DNA of 64,000 bases. Source: Lota lota (Eukaryota > Chordata > Actinopteri > Gadiformes > Lotidae). The notes below the pieces were generated by a model. The model ran no database searches. It was not told the origin of the DNA and was given only the letters and a program-made list of their open reading frames with translations. A program made the position numbers and the translations under genes. Shown here piece after piece: positions 24,001-37,143 of the stretch. Numbering within the stretch: the stretch's first letter is position 1; every line of letters begins with the position of its first letter. Location: contig JACYXH010000178.1 of assembly GCA_026745465.1 (NCBI GenBank), forward strand, positions 688,608-752,607. The letters are read 5' to 3'.

Positions 24001-24464
24001 TTTTTGCTGAACGTGTACTCAAAGGTACTCCAATTTACCATATAAATGTATACAGTAATTTGTAGGGGTAGTATGTTAGTGTAATTGATAGTATAATATA
24101 GTGTAGTATGTTAATTCATTATGCAATAACTAGTGAATTAGGCTACCAGTTGAAACCTGATTTTAAAGACCCAGATCTGGCTCCATGTGACTAGTGAAGG
24201 TGGGGCGTTTTGGCCATATAATGGGGATTCAAGCTTTCTGTCAGAGGATTTGAGAACAATGACCCAACAAACAAGAACCAAGAGACAGTAACTATATTAC
24301 AGTTGGTTTGAGCAGTTTTGTTTGTATAAAGTGAAAGATACTAATTCAATTTGTGGAATTCTTTGCATCTTTGTTTTGTTCTATTTTATGTATATTAGTT
24401 CCTACTCATTTCTTTCTATGAATAAATCAAGGTTAAGGCAGCCTTCATGATTTCTTTTCTTATT

Positions 24465-24785
24465 CTTCTTGGTGCCTCTACACCATCCTTCAATATAACA
24501 CTCAAATACAGACACAGGAGGGAGGCTACATTTCAAGAATTTAATAAAAACCGGCAGAATCAGGTCACAGCGGGTAGGGGTCGAAACGAAGGCAGGTAAA
24601 CGGACATTCAATGCTTTGAACAAACAAGAGAAATATAGACTGTATGAAAAAATACACGATAAACTAGCAACTACGCTGAAGGAACTCCCTCGTCAGAAGG
24701 GCTGACGAGGGAAGGGGAAACACTTGTGGGTTATTAAGAGTTACTGGGCAGAAACTAGGAACATGGCTAGGAGCTGATGCCACAG
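24465..24785. repeat. Possible noncoding fragment of an LTR-type fossil
   Basis: The A-rich stretch and the ending GCTAGGAGCTGATGCCACAG resemble, from memory, noncoding regions of fish gypsy-like elements. A perfect hairpin (10-base arms CCCTCGTCAG / CTGACGAGGG) sits at 24687-24711. There is no coding part and no clear ends. If real, it is an old, broken fragment. Confidence 0.25.
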
Positions 24786-25666
24786 CCATGACACTTGTTC
24801 ATCTAACGCCATGTCCCTGGTGATGCAGGGCAACGACACAACCCATTGTCCTGGGATATGTTGACATCTTATTTGGCTATTTTGTATCAGTTTGTATTAT
24901 GTCGATTCTTTTAAAATAAATAAACCCCACTCATGTCTCCACCATATGCAATGAAAATTTTATGTAAAATGGGTCTCTAGTAAAGCCAACATTTTAATAT
25001 CCTCTACTAGGGGAGGCTGTATAGCATAACAATGTTATCCAACAATATATATAATATATTTAGAAAAAAGGCTCAATATAGAAAGAAATGTGAGATGACA
25101 ATAAGATCAGTGTTTTGCTTGTAGCGATGTGAGCCTTTTGGCATCGCCTAGGGCTGAGAAGATCAGACATTTCATATCTACAGTGTTTGGTCTGACAAGG
25201 GGCTTTCAGAAATCTCCAGCACGTTTAGAGGACAGAAAGAGATAATGGCAGAAAAGTAAAATATATGAAAGATTACGGGATACTGCAGCACTATGCAGTG
25301 ACGTCGCCGAATGCTGACGTCTGGTTGGACAGAGTTGAATTGAAACTGATTGACGGCCTTGCATTGATAGCTGGAACAGACAGGAAATTAAAATCGTCCT
25401 GGATGCAGCCAGGCCATGTGAGTCACTCAACCAACGGAGCTTGATCCGCCTACACCGAACCTCCCACTCACACTCACTGTAACTGAACACATCATCTAAT
25501 AGCAGAGCTTGCTGAAAGTCTCCACATTTAGCAACGTTGAGTTTAAACTGTTGCCAACAGCCGACTGTGATCCACTGTTTCTGTACTGTCTAATGAGTTG
25601 AACTATGGACAGAGTACCCTACTGTGCTGCGTCAACATATAGATAGATACACTGCTAGCAACACAC

Positions 25667-25749
25667 AGCATGTGGCCCCAGCGATAGGACAGATGCTATC
25701 GTTGGGGCCACATGCTATTGGACAGATGCTATCGTTGGGGCCACATGCT
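25667..25749. repeat. 33-base tandem duplication with an inverted third copy
   Basis: The 21-mer CTATCGTTGGGGCCACATGCT occurs at 25696-25716 and 25729-25749, a 33-base period. Its reverse complement, with one mismatch, is at 25667-25687. The first two arms are separated by only 8 bases and would form a stable hairpin. Confidence 0.9.
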
Positions 25750-26092
25750 ATTGAACTGTAATGGGATACCAGCCTAATGACATGAGCTCTGTTTACACAG
25801 GGAGTGCTTGACAGCAGTGTGTGTTGTTATTTACTTTAGGGAGCTGACAGATAGAAGCCCCACATACTGCTCCTGCTGTTCTGACTCGGGAAGACCTCAA
25901 CCCCCACTCTTGTCTTTTTCAGGCTTCTATCTGTTGTCCCTTTCATTCAGTTCTTTTCACAAAATCGACTCTTCTCTCGTCTCTTTTCTCTTCTCTCGTC
26001 TCATTTCCTTTCCACACCGCACCTTGTTTCCTCCTCTGCTCCCATCCTCTTCCCTGACTCCATCAACCCTATGTACTTCTCTAATTAGTCTA

Positions 26093-26094
<2 letters not shown>

Positions 26095-26156
<62 letters not shown>
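26095..26156. repeat. (TG)31 microsatellite
   Basis: Pure TG tract in the gene-free region, followed at 26252-26330 by interrupted CA/CACG sequence that is partly complementary. Confidence 0.95.
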
Positions 26157-26159
<3 letters not shown>

Positions 26160-26640
26160 AGTAATTATGTAACAGAAGATGCTTGTCTCAGACAGATTGA
26201 AATCATATAGTTGACTGGTTTTTAAATTTCTAGCACATACCCACATATGTGCACACACACACACACACGCATGCCAAACTCACGCACACACGCACACATG
26301 CACACATGCACACATGCACACACATACACACGTATGTATACATACATCATTGCCTGGTTATAAATGTTGCAGGTAGTGCATGTTATATCATGAATCATTT
26401 GAGCCAACAGCCAGCTATAATCGACACATCCATATCAGGAAAATAAAATAAAAAAAATTATTAGGAATCGCTAATCCGTTATAAAAGCCGTTTTTAAGGT
26501 TTAGTGTATTAGACTTCAGTTCTATACTTTTTTAAGTTAAAATGGTTGTTGTAACTAAGTTACTGGATACTTGGATGTCTAAACAGCTGTATTTCTGTAA
26601 GATACAGAAAGTCTTGCTGTTGATCTCATTTAGATAAACA

Positions 26641-26890
26641 GGTAACACTTTTATAAGACTTCAGTCACTTTAGACTTTAGTGAATGATGAACCAATCATT
26701 AACAAAACATTAATATACATTTGTAGATGATTAATAAGTGCACTGGATTAGCTTGTAGGCTAAAATAGGGGCCCTTTAATATAGCACTAATTAATAATCT
26801 ACAAATGTATATTGCTTTGTTACTGATTAGTTCATCCTTAATAAAGGCTTATAAATGACTTATGACTGAACATTATTTTAAAGAGCTACC
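26641..26890. mobile_element. Fold-back MITE-like element, ~250 bp
   Basis: The whole element is a long imperfect inverted repeat. The left half starts GGTAACACTTTTATAAGAC. The right half, reverse-complemented, starts GGTAGCTCTTTAAAATAATG. The inner arms ATATACATTTGTAGATGATTA / ATATACATTTGTAGATTATTA type sequence match closely (26712-26732 against its mirror near 26790-26812). GGTAACACTTT termini resemble Angel-like fold-back elements of fish. No target duplication was recognised. Confidence 0.7.
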
Positions 26891-28043
26891 AATAAACCTA
26901 AACTTCAGAGAAAATGAGTAGAAATTTCTCAGTGCATTTGAAATCAGTTTCTGTAAAATTTATTACTAAAAGCTGTGCACTACTATAGTGTACTCATCAG
27001 GCATATATAGAGGTGTGTTTCTGCTAGAGGCCAGTAGTGCCATTAAATTACAATGACTCTGCTATAAACTGCTTGAGCAGTAAGAACTGCAGGCACTAGC
27101 ATAGCGCCAGGTTTACATCAATCCTAGGCCTGGGCCGGAGATATATTGCATCATGGGAGCTGTCGTTAAAATGACTGTCTGCCCCTATAAATCACAGTGG
27201 TTAGTATTAAAGAAGTCGCTAAAAACAGCTTGATGTCCTTTGTCTCCATCACAGGCTGGCTTGCATGTTATCATGCACAGACGTGTGCATATACACTTAT
27301 TCATACTGCATACAAATGAACACTGCACATTGCATAACAGCATCTAGAAATACCGCTTCAAATACTGTGAAACACATTGTAGATCAGGAAGACCTCTTCA
27401 CAGCTGCCACTAAATGACCATTCATGGTGCCTGCTTACTCCCCCTTCGCCGGAGTAGGCTTATTAAATGGCAAGGGATGTAAGTCACCCAACAACACACA
27501 AAATAGCAGAATGGTCAAATTGTGGTATGATCATATGCATGCACTGACAGGGAATCATTCGTGTTAATCTAATAGTATTTTTAAGGGCACTGCTGACTCC
27601 TGAAGTGGTAACATTTGTAAATTGGACTGTGATGAAAGTACTTTACTTGATAATCCTGATTTGATTCTTTCTCTTTTTGACAAATTATTCTGAGGCCCTT
27701 GTGTTACAGTGTGTGCGAAGTGTGCTGCACATATAAGTGGCTTACATCAATCTGTTGCTCAGCTACTTCAATTTCGGTCACATTATACTTCCTGTCTTTT
27801 ACCATCAAAGCTTACCACACTAGCCATGGGGTGCCAAATACTAAATGAGTTGTTGCTCAATCTGACAGCTGCCGTTGTCAATAGTTAACAAGTTAAAAGA
27901 GAAAAATGTACCCCAAAAATTAACTGAAATTGAGTGAAGGAGAAGGGGTGTGACTAAAAGTTTTGTAAGTAAGGTATCATTTGTCGAAAGACAGTGCAAG
28001 AGAGAGAGATCTACACAAAGGGTTTTGAGAGAGGTAGAGAAAA

Positions 28044-28044
<1 letters not shown>

Positions 28045-28139
<95 letters not shown>

Positions 28140-28154
28140 AGAGAGAGAGAGAGA
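28045..28154. repeat. (TG)46 + (GA)8 compound microsatellite
   Basis: Pure TG tract 28045-28136 followed by a short GA run 28139-28154. No gene nearby. Confidence 0.96.
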
Positions 28155-29280
28155 TTTCTAAAGAGCAGCTTATTAAAGATTCATAGTGTGTTCTACAGTG
28201 CTCCCCCCTTAGACTTGCCTCCTGGAACGGCCTCCACCGTGCCCTGCCCTCTCTTCCTCTGTAACACCCTCCTTTTTGTGTGCCATGTCTTCTCCTTGCC
28301 CTTTTCTTTGCTTCACTTTCTTTCTATTTATGCCGTTCCAGATGAAATACCTTATTTTGTGCATGAGACCTATCGCTACCTCATCGCTACATATTTTAGT
28401 ACGGTCCCTCGTTGAACACAAGGTTTCTGCTTCACCAATTCCTCATAAATGCCTTGATAAGGAATCCCTTCAACCATATTAGTTAGCAGCTGGTGTAGTG
28501 CCCAGTATCCGGAAACTCTACACCTCTGACTTGCAATCTAACATTTTTAATTACCTACAAACTATAAACGATGATTAATGATAAAAATATAAAGAAAATT
28601 GAATAAATGTGAGGAAGATATTGCTATCTGACAAAGAAACAAAAAGCAGGTATCTAGTAACTGTTATTGAGTCCATTAGGTGAATCAAAAAGGTACATAA
28701 CATTACACAACACTGTGTTATTGGTTTACAATTTAGGTTTACTTCTGCAACCATTTGGAGGTGTATTTAATTTCTGAAGTGGTAATACAGGGAATGTGGC
28801 ATCTTTAAAGGAAGCTGAGAGTCCTCTCTGATGTTTGCAACATCGTGCCGATATCCCTGCGCCAAGCACACTATTAATAACCACTACAGAGAATCTTGCC
28901 AGATCAGACTCTTGACTGCGCCCAACATTATCACAGAGCTTGACAACCACCAGAGACAAAATTGTGAAGAAACGCGAGTGGAGTGCAAGAATAAGTAGGA
29001 CATACAGTACTAGCGGATATGTGGAAGAAGCAGTGACATTACTTTAACCATGTTTGCTCATTTAACCCGCTAATGTTATTCACAATAGAGGAAATCAGTT
29101 GAATAACAAAATGAGAAACGACTTTCGGAATCTAAGATTAGGAAAAACAGTTGCTCTCTGATAATTGTGTCATGTTTTTGAGTGTTTCTTTTCCTGTTTT
29201 GTATTTAGAATAAAAGGTGATAATTTAACTTAAAGTGACGTCACAATTTTGCTTGAACTTGCAAAAAGGTACATGAGGAG

Positions 29281-29351
29281 GGGGGGAGAGAGAAAGAGAG
29301 AGAGAGAGAGTGGGAGAGATATGGAGAGAGAGAGAAAGCGAGAGATGTAGA
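29281..29351. repeat. Degenerate GA-rich tract
   Basis: Purine-rich sequence of GAGAGA blocks broken by AAAG, TGGG and TATG. Purine strand bias suggests H-DNA potential; no function is implied. Confidence 0.85.
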
Positions 29352-29691
29352 GAAAGAGAGATTCACCAGGTTCACCTTCTGCACACAAGATGTGGAGCAG
29401 GTGAAGCAGGTATTTTTGTTTAGCAACATCATCAAATCCAGTACGCAGTCCATACTCACTTAAAAATAGAACCAACCACAACCTACTTAAGAACCTCTTA
29501 GTACTCAAATACAATTTCCAGTAGAGAATGGGCCTCACTTGTCAGTGTTAGCACAAAAAGCTCATGAAAAGCTAATTCCCTTATCAAAAGGCTGGCAATC
29601 TGCACTTTACCGCACGTTTATCACCCAAAGGTAAATGTATATTACACTGCAGCTGGGTCAACATCAACAAAACAAAGGATGATTCAAGCTC

Positions 29692-29791
<100 letters not shown>

Positions 29792-30856
29792 GGTACGCCA
29801 TACAAAAATTGATTTGGTTTATTGTAGAAATTAATTTATCTGTATATTATTTAATATTCACATTGAATCTTGTTGATGCTTCTTCAACTGCCACTAATGA
29901 ACTCAATACACTGATACACACAAAATAAATCATATTTTTGTTAAACTGCCATCATACTCTATGATTGTTGCATTGGATAAAAGTAGGTCTACCGACTAAA
30001 CTGATCTCGGAGCAAAAGTCCAGGAACAAAATGGAAGCCTATTTCATGTGTTTGTGGGTCTAGATGATCTCCTTCTACATGAATTGATCAGACTCAATAC
30101 GAGTCCTTATTTGGTGGAACATAAGGGGACTACTTGATCAAAAACTACACATAGTGGACCACAAGAAAATCATTAGTAGCACTACTCTGCTTAAAATGTG
30201 CATCATGACCAAATCTATCAACAATCCTCCTTTCAACACAAGGTTATGCATGCTGTTACTCTTAAAGTGCCATTCATGCGGTAAAACAGTTCAGTGTATG
30301 TATGACTGATGAACTCCCATATCCAACATGAGACTATTCAAAAGATGCTCCAAGCAATTCTAACACAACACTCAATCCATCCTAATATCTGATGGACATT
30401 TGTAATCCGTAACATCCCAAAGCCAAAGATCACCCAAACACACAAAACACAAACAAAAAAAGAATCAAAGTAGAACACAAGTTAGATTGTGATCATTTTC
30501 CTCACCTGAGTGGATCCAAAGTAAAGTTAACATCCAATCGGCAGCGTCATACTCTAAATGCATAAAGCAGCCCACAATCACAAAGACAGAGTGGGATGGA
30601 AGGAGTGAGAACAGATTAGGATAGGATAGGATAGTATCGGCCACTCTTTTGCTCTGTCTCTCTCTCTCTTCCTCTCGCCTCTCTTTCTCCGCCCTCTCTG
30701 CAGCCCGATCCACACAGGAGTCCTGCCTCCTGATCGCATCACCGAATGGTACGGTCCACCCTCTTATGGAGAATACTGCATGCAAAGGACCAGCCCATCG
30801 TCACGATCGAGACCAGACGGGGGAGGGGGAACTCATCCCTGCAAATGTATGGTTAT

Positions 30857-30859
<3 letters not shown>

Positions 30860-30947
<88 letters not shown>
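30860..30947. repeat. (GA)44 microsatellite
   Basis: Pure GA tract, followed by purine-rich G/A sequence up to ~31120. Confidence 0.96.
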
Positions 30948-30952
<5 letters not shown>

Positions 30953-31311
30953 TGATATGAAACTGAAAATAGAGTTGGAGAGATAGAAAGCACCAGTGTG
31001 TGTGAGAAGTGGGTGGGAGGGTGGGGGAGAGGAGTGAGAGGAGCAGATGGGTGGCTGACGGGAGGGGCCAGGGGAGCAGGATGGAGGGATGGCGAGAAGG
31101 AGAGATAGAAAGAGGGTGGTAGGGCTTTCCAGTGGTTTATGTGTTGACTTAGTGTGCGTGAGCAGTAATGCCTTGCTGAGCTGGTTTATTGAACAATGAT
31201 GGACTCATCCGTCTAGCCGCTGACTTTGACTTCTGACTTTTCATTTTCCATGTTTTTCTTTGTCATTTGACATATTCATCTCGTGTTTAATGCATCACCT
31301 CTGTCCCTCCT

Positions 31312-31376
<65 letters not shown>
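31312..31376. repeat. (GAT)n trinucleotide microsatellite
   Basis: About 21 GAT units with one GGT variant, the only long trinucleotide array in the window. It is not in a recognised gene. Confidence 0.95.
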
Positions 31377-33783
31377 TGTAAAGTCACAAGTCACAGTTAG
31401 CATGGTAACAGCCCAAAGTGAAAAACCAAACATATGACAAAAGGATCATTTAACTGTAAGACATAGTTCACAGAAAGCTGTTGTGGCCATGTGTACTCAT
31501 GTCATAATACAACCACAGCTACTACACAACAACTGCACCATACCCCTCTTGTTAGCAACGGCTAAGCTAACTGAGGCAGCAGTGCATATCTGTATTGATC
31601 ACAAGGTTGACTTCACTGTTTCATGGTTGCTGGGACTGCTGTTCAGGGCGCGTGAGGATAATTCAAGGGGTATGGGTAATTGATTTATCATTAGCAGGCC
31701 TTTCTTTATGGCTGTTAGCATTAGCAGGTCATCCATTTTTAATACCCCACAGCCCATCCACGGCAATATGGAAATCGGACATTATTTGCTGAGGGGTTAG
31801 GGATGCAAATCTCGCCAAATAAATCATATTTTTTCCATCAATTTGTAATATTATTTTCATTTGTGGTGTCCGAGACTTTGTGGTGTTTTCAAATGAACTG
31901 TGAATCTAAAAAAAGCCCCCTAACATGTGCAGGGAGTTGTCTGTGCATGACTTATGAATGGAACATGTATTAATAATAAGATGCAGATACTTGGAAATGG
32001 TACCACACCCCTGCTCCTACAAAAACACGTGATTATTAGCTCATGTAGCATGATTTGTTTAATAAGCCCAATGGTAATTCCAGCAATGCGCATCACAGTT
32101 TTTTCATCATCCAATCTAGCTATACCGGAAATGAACCGGCACAGTTTCAAATACTGCGTAGAATAATGGTTTGGGCTGAGTAATCCCCTGTAGGCCTACT
32201 CCCCTAAGGAATGAGTACTGGGTGGTACGGTCTATTGATGGTAGATTACTAGATGGGAACAGATTGCCATCACACGCTGCCCCCACCCTCCCACATCCCG
32301 TCCCATCTACCCAGCCCCCCGCCTCACCCATCCCTACCGCCACACAAACACCGGGTGGAGTTGATCCTTAATCCTGGTGGAATACATTACAGACAGAGGA
32401 TATAAATAATGTATATAGGCCTAGATTCTAGCAGGATATTACTTTAACAGTCACTACAGAATTTACATTCGTCATTGCCGTCATCCAGTCAGTTTGATGC
32501 AATGCATGCAGCCATTAATGTTTACCACTTAATATTCCAGTCAAGCTATTCAGGGAAACCACTACCACTACTGACAGTAGGTCAGTGCTTGTCAAATGCT
32601 TGTTTGGTATTTCCCCCCTTAGTAGTAGTGGCAACTGAAAAGGCATTGCAAGAATTTATTTTTTGTGTGTGTTTCTTTGGAAGCTGAATATTAAGCCAAC
32701 ATGCCGTGATGGTCTATCGGGCAAGCAGGGGAAACTAGAACCTCAACATCATTATAGAATTATTCACACCAATCATGTATTCATTCATTCATTCAGTCAT
32801 TCATTCAACTGATCCATCTATCCACTACATGCTATACGTTGCTTAATTCGCAGTCAGGTAATTAACTGTAATAAATTCATCCTCATTGTTATCTAAACTG
32901 TAGGGTTTTCAGGTGTGATGGCTTTGAATCTGGATGACGGTGGAGAAGTGGCTAGATGGAGATTTGCATTTGAAATGGATCCAAAGAGATTACTTTTTCC
33001 AAGATTGATTTGTGTTGGCCCCAACAACACAGCAAATTGGATTGCCCCAAAAGTTGCACTGCCTGCGTATTTCTCAGTCTGAAAGGACTGAAGCAAGTAC
33101 TAATTAATCAAAATACATTTTTATTTATGAAATGTATTAAAATCTGCTGGCAATACACTTTCCTGCCAGAAAGATGAAGTTCCCTGAAAAAATACGTCAT
33201 CGTCCAACGCTGTAGGATTGCATTGCTAAAAACTATTTTAATAACTAGTTATTATCAATGCCATTTATAACTGGATGTCAACACTGAATAAATGAAAAAC
33301 ATTACTTATTCTCTGTGATGCATCAAGTGCCATAGTGTCACAGTTTTGAGACAGAACATGATTTGCAGTTTACCAATACCACTGGTCTGGTCGTGTGAGT
33401 GTTTGATGTGCAATGTAGAAAATAGTGCAATGCCTGACTGATGTGTGTATGAGCGATGAGTGACAGAGTAAGTGTTAGTGTGGGACAAAGACAAAACAGA
33501 TAGCTAGACAGAGATGGAAGGAAAAGAAAAGAGAAAAATAGAGGAAGAGATTCCAGATCCCAGACTATGATGCTCCAATCAACTATCCTGCATGCTCAAT
33601 AACAGGTTGTCAAAACAGTCATTCAAGAGTGATTTTAAAGGCATTATGAGACAGAGAGTCCCTCGATACACACACACACAGAAATTCTTATAGTCCTTCT
33701 TATTCCTGTCACCTCTGTGAATAAATGAAGACATCCTGCGGTGTTGCTTGGGTGGTACTCCAATAATCATATGTTTACATACG

Positions 33784-33870
<87 letters not shown>
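33784..33870. repeat. (CTGT)9 + (GT)25 compound microsatellite
   Basis: CTGT units run directly into GT units. The same CTGT/CAGA motif and CA/GT junction recurs, much longer, at 56285-56754. Confidence 0.95.
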
Positions 33871-33873
<3 letters not shown>

Positions 33874-35119
33874 TCTGTGATTTGTAAAACTTTACTTTTA
33901 AGGACTTTCAACAGTGAAATCGGGCACACCATCCATTCTTTTTCCTGTGCATTCCCATTTGTCTCTCTGACACACCCTGCCAACCCTTGATCTCCGCCCT
34001 ACTTCTCTCTTTCCATTGCATTGCCATATTCCTGTGTGTATTTTCTAGTCAACCAGTGTACTGAATTAAAGAAACGTTCTCCCTCTTCGTTCTCAATCAA
34101 TTTTCTCTTTCTCCCTCTCTCCGCTTTAACACTCTCCATCCATCACTTCCTCTTAAGTCTTCCTCCCGTATGCACTTTGTCTCCACATTTGTCGTTCTGC
34201 CACAATTCCTACATCCCTCCTTCTCTCACTCTCATGTTATTTCTCTCACTTTTTCTCTTTCTCTCTCTACTACCCACTATTTCTCTGTCTCTGCTACCAT
34301 GGGGCTGGTATAAACTTGACACGTCGGTGGCTAGTGTCGCAGTTGGTTGTATGAAAGCGCATGATATCCTGTCTATCTCATTCTACAAAGTAAGATATGG
34401 GTGCAGCAAAAAAGTTTTTTTTTCTAAGATATAGAAACCATGTTTTCTATAGCTATATAAGTATTGTGGCCGTGGTCGCCGTGTTCTGGGATCCTGGGAC
34501 GTTTCAGACTATCTCGTGGTTTGGACTTGTAGTGCCCTCCTGGGTCTGGCTCACCGCGGGAATTATGAGTGTAGTTGATGGGGAGGTTGCACCTCGGTGA
34601 CGGGTTGGGTCGGCTGGAGCGGCACCGTCACGGAGGCAGTCATGTTCATGGGGTATGTTGTGGGTTATTTTGTTGCATTGTATCCTGCTGAATAAAGGCA
34701 ACTCTTAGGCTCACGCGGTGGGGCATGGGGCATGGGGAGTTGCAATTCTCGCATAACCTGGGCTCACGTCTGGTCATTCCCTTGCAGCTCGCCACAGTAT
34801 AATATACTATTTGAGGAAGATTATAAATGAAGTTGGCAAGCTAAAATATGTTTTTAAGAGTATGTTGAACATTTTCATGTATTGTATAGGTTCCTTTGTG
34901 CCAACACTTTTTTTAACGACACAACAGGAACGTTATTAGCTGTGTCACACCTGCACAATGAATTAAATACAAAGGGAAATAATGAATGCTTAATGAAATG
35001 TGCCATACGACTTATTTGCTCTGGCATAAGGCATATGCATCTGGCCCCCTTTCCCATTCAGACAGATTTCCAGCCAACCTGGCCCGGGTCGGACCAATCA
35101 AATGTGTTTATCTAATATG

Positions 35120-35560
35120 GGGTGGGTTTGATACGATGACTTTACAGAAGAGCGTTGTTGAGGAATTAACAATGAAAATGGCTGATGCTGATGTGGAACG
35201 GTCTGTTGATTCCATTTCTCACAATATTATTAAATGAACTGGACGGTATATTTTCTCTAAAAGAAGAATAAACAACCGCACTTAAAGCATTTGTTGATAA
35301 GAAAGATGTCTTTGCCGTACTTCTTAAAGGTTTCATTTACCAACTGGCTCCGCTGCAACGTCATATGGTTTGTTGCTCTGATTGGATGTAGGTCCATCCA
35401 ATTGCGTCTAGAGGCATTTTGGTCTGCACCCGTTGAAACGCCCCTTGGAAATCGAAAATGAACTGATAGGTTCCAGACTAATAGGTTCCAGACTAATATG
35501 CATTTGTGAATTGGGCTGGCGATGTCAAGCTTGTTGCACTCCATTTCCCCTTAGAGGAGT
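35120..35560 (+). mobile_element. Dispersed-repeat piece carrying a RecQ-like helicase trace
   Basis: The + frame beginning at 35278 reads ALKAFVDKKDVFAVL and, after a short divergent stretch, FIYQLAPL. These flank the Walker A motif (usually LPTGYGKS) in RecQ-type helicases, but the Walker A residues themselves are missing here. Upstream, 35172-35237 reads MKMADADVERSVDSISHNII. The following noncoding part (GAAACGCCCCTTGGAAATCG; GGTTCCAGACTAATATGCAT, the latter partly duplicated at 35467-35497) matches a repeat I recall from several fish genomes. It looks like a captured helicase exon inside a decayed nonautonomous element. Boundaries and class are uncertain. Confidence 0.5.
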
Positions 35561-35927
35561 TGCTAAAGACTTGTTTTTAACTTCCCACTTATTATTTTTT
35601 TCAGTTGAAAACCGCTCAGATGGGACTCAGGAAGTGTTGGTGAACATTTCTGTTTTGTTATAAATCCGGGGGGGGGAGGGAGGGAATCTGCCCTCTTTCT
35701 CTTTTCCTTTGGCTGCGCTGCAAACTCTTGCTCGAGTGAGCGTGATGTGCCGCATGAAAGTGTTTGACAATGTCCTTCGCCCTACTTTTATCTCAGATCA
35801 CCTATTTTTTAATCTCCTGGATGGAAGTTCGCTAAAACAGAGGGTGACTTACCCTTTAAAAACTTAAATAAATTAAGGGTCCCACACAAACTAACATCCA
35901 ACTCATGTCGACCCCCCCCACCCCTCC

Positions 35928-35997
35928 TTACACACACAAATACAGACACACATACACACACACACACACATACATATACACACACACACACACACCA
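35928..35997. repeat. Interrupted CA repeat
   Basis: CA units broken by AAAT, GA and TACATAT. It follows a C-rich run at 35910-35925. Confidence 0.85.
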
Positions 35998-36732
35998 CCC
36001 CTTTAAATAGGCTTGAGGTCCTACCACATGCAATCAATAAGTGGCCTGTATAGAGACCGTTTAGAAGACGAGAAGACGGGAGTCTTATTCCATGGCTTAT
36101 TCCATGTATTATTCCATGTCCTATTCCATGTAGTATAGCAACTGGAGCTATACAGTAGCTGGACCATGTGAGCTAAAACTGTGTCATCAGGCGAAACACG
36201 CGAACAGTCCCCTGGCCCCTGCTGAAACAATGTGCTTCTCCATCTGTCGGCCTACTAATGAGAGCAAACACACACATACATACTCACACACTCTTTCTCA
36301 CACACACACACACAAACGAAAATGTGTATATATTCACATTTCAGTGATGTCAACTCTTGACCTTTTCATTCTCATTCTCATTGTTATTCCTATAACAGTT
36401 GACAGAGAGAGAGACTTGCTATGGCAATGTGGAATAAATGAAAAAAAACGTGACCCTTCTTGTACATTTATATTTATAGCACTAACGTTTTTCCACTGGG
36501 AAGTGAAAGAAAAGTTGGTTTCTGCACTATAATAGATGGTTATCTGTGCAAATGTTGTGTGAGTGTGTGTGGCCCACTCACTCAACCATTTCCACTTGAA
36601 ATTCAGTTCCACCAAAATAAAGCAAAAACAACCTGTAAACCCAGTTAAAATAAGGGTTCACACACTGTAGGACTCGGTCGAGGGGAGGTCATGCCATGGA
36701 CAGGATGTTGTCATGCAGTCATGCTTACTCAC

Positions 36733-36850
36733 CAGCAGTAGGCTATCTCTCCGATCATAGGGAATAGGATAATCTCACGCAGCGATGCAGAGTAAGGAGT
36801 GGTGGGGGAGATGGGAGGGATGGATAGGAAGAGCACCGTCCCGTAGAGAC
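36733..36850 (-). promoter_or_regulatory. Candidate 5' UTR exon on the minus strand (SV2B?)
   Basis: On the minus strand the sequence ...ATAGCCTACTGCTG is followed by a near-ideal donor, GTGAGTAAG (+ strand 36725-36733). The upstream 100 bases are pyrimidine-rich and look like untranslated sequence. SV2 genes have a noncoding first exon far upstream, and this site has the right strand. No promoter motif confirms it; a chance donor is quite possible. Confidence 0.25.
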
Positions 36851-36993
36851 GGAGTGAGAAAGGGTTTTTGATGCAGTCAGAACAAGGCCTGAATACTTAT
36901 CAGCTGTGTGTGGATGTGACGGGGGTGGGGGGTGGGGGGGAGTCTGTGCTATACCACCAGGGGGAATCCTACAAGACACACGCACAGACATGG

Positions 36994-36997
<4 letters not shown>

Positions 36998-37044
<47 letters not shown>

Positions 37045-37048
37045 CACA

Positions 37049-37102
<54 letters not shown>

Positions 37103-37143
37103 GATATACACACACACACACACACACCTACACACACACACAC
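36998..37143. repeat. Compound CA/TA/CT/CA microsatellite
   Basis: CA block, short TA block, (CT)18, then CA and interrupted CA. Entirely simple sequence; open frames across it are artefacts. Confidence 0.93.

Larger units (their letters stand above)
20836..26094. other. Gene-free stretch after the chromovirus fossil
   Basis: No supported exon. Contents: a palindrome pair at 21027-21076, a (GGAT)n tract at 22539-22564, a possible LTR-element noncoding piece at 24465-24785, and a fold-back/tandem repeat at 25667-25749. It probably lies within the 5' intron or upstream region of SV2B. The rest is AT-rich with nothing recognised. Confidence 0.5.

Noticed and set aside
34397-34600. 67-codon + frame with a hydrophobic run, a TATA-like box before it and AATAAA after it
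   Set aside because: No recognised similarity, short, and starts within a T-rich tract; signals of this kind occur often by chance in AT-rich DNA.
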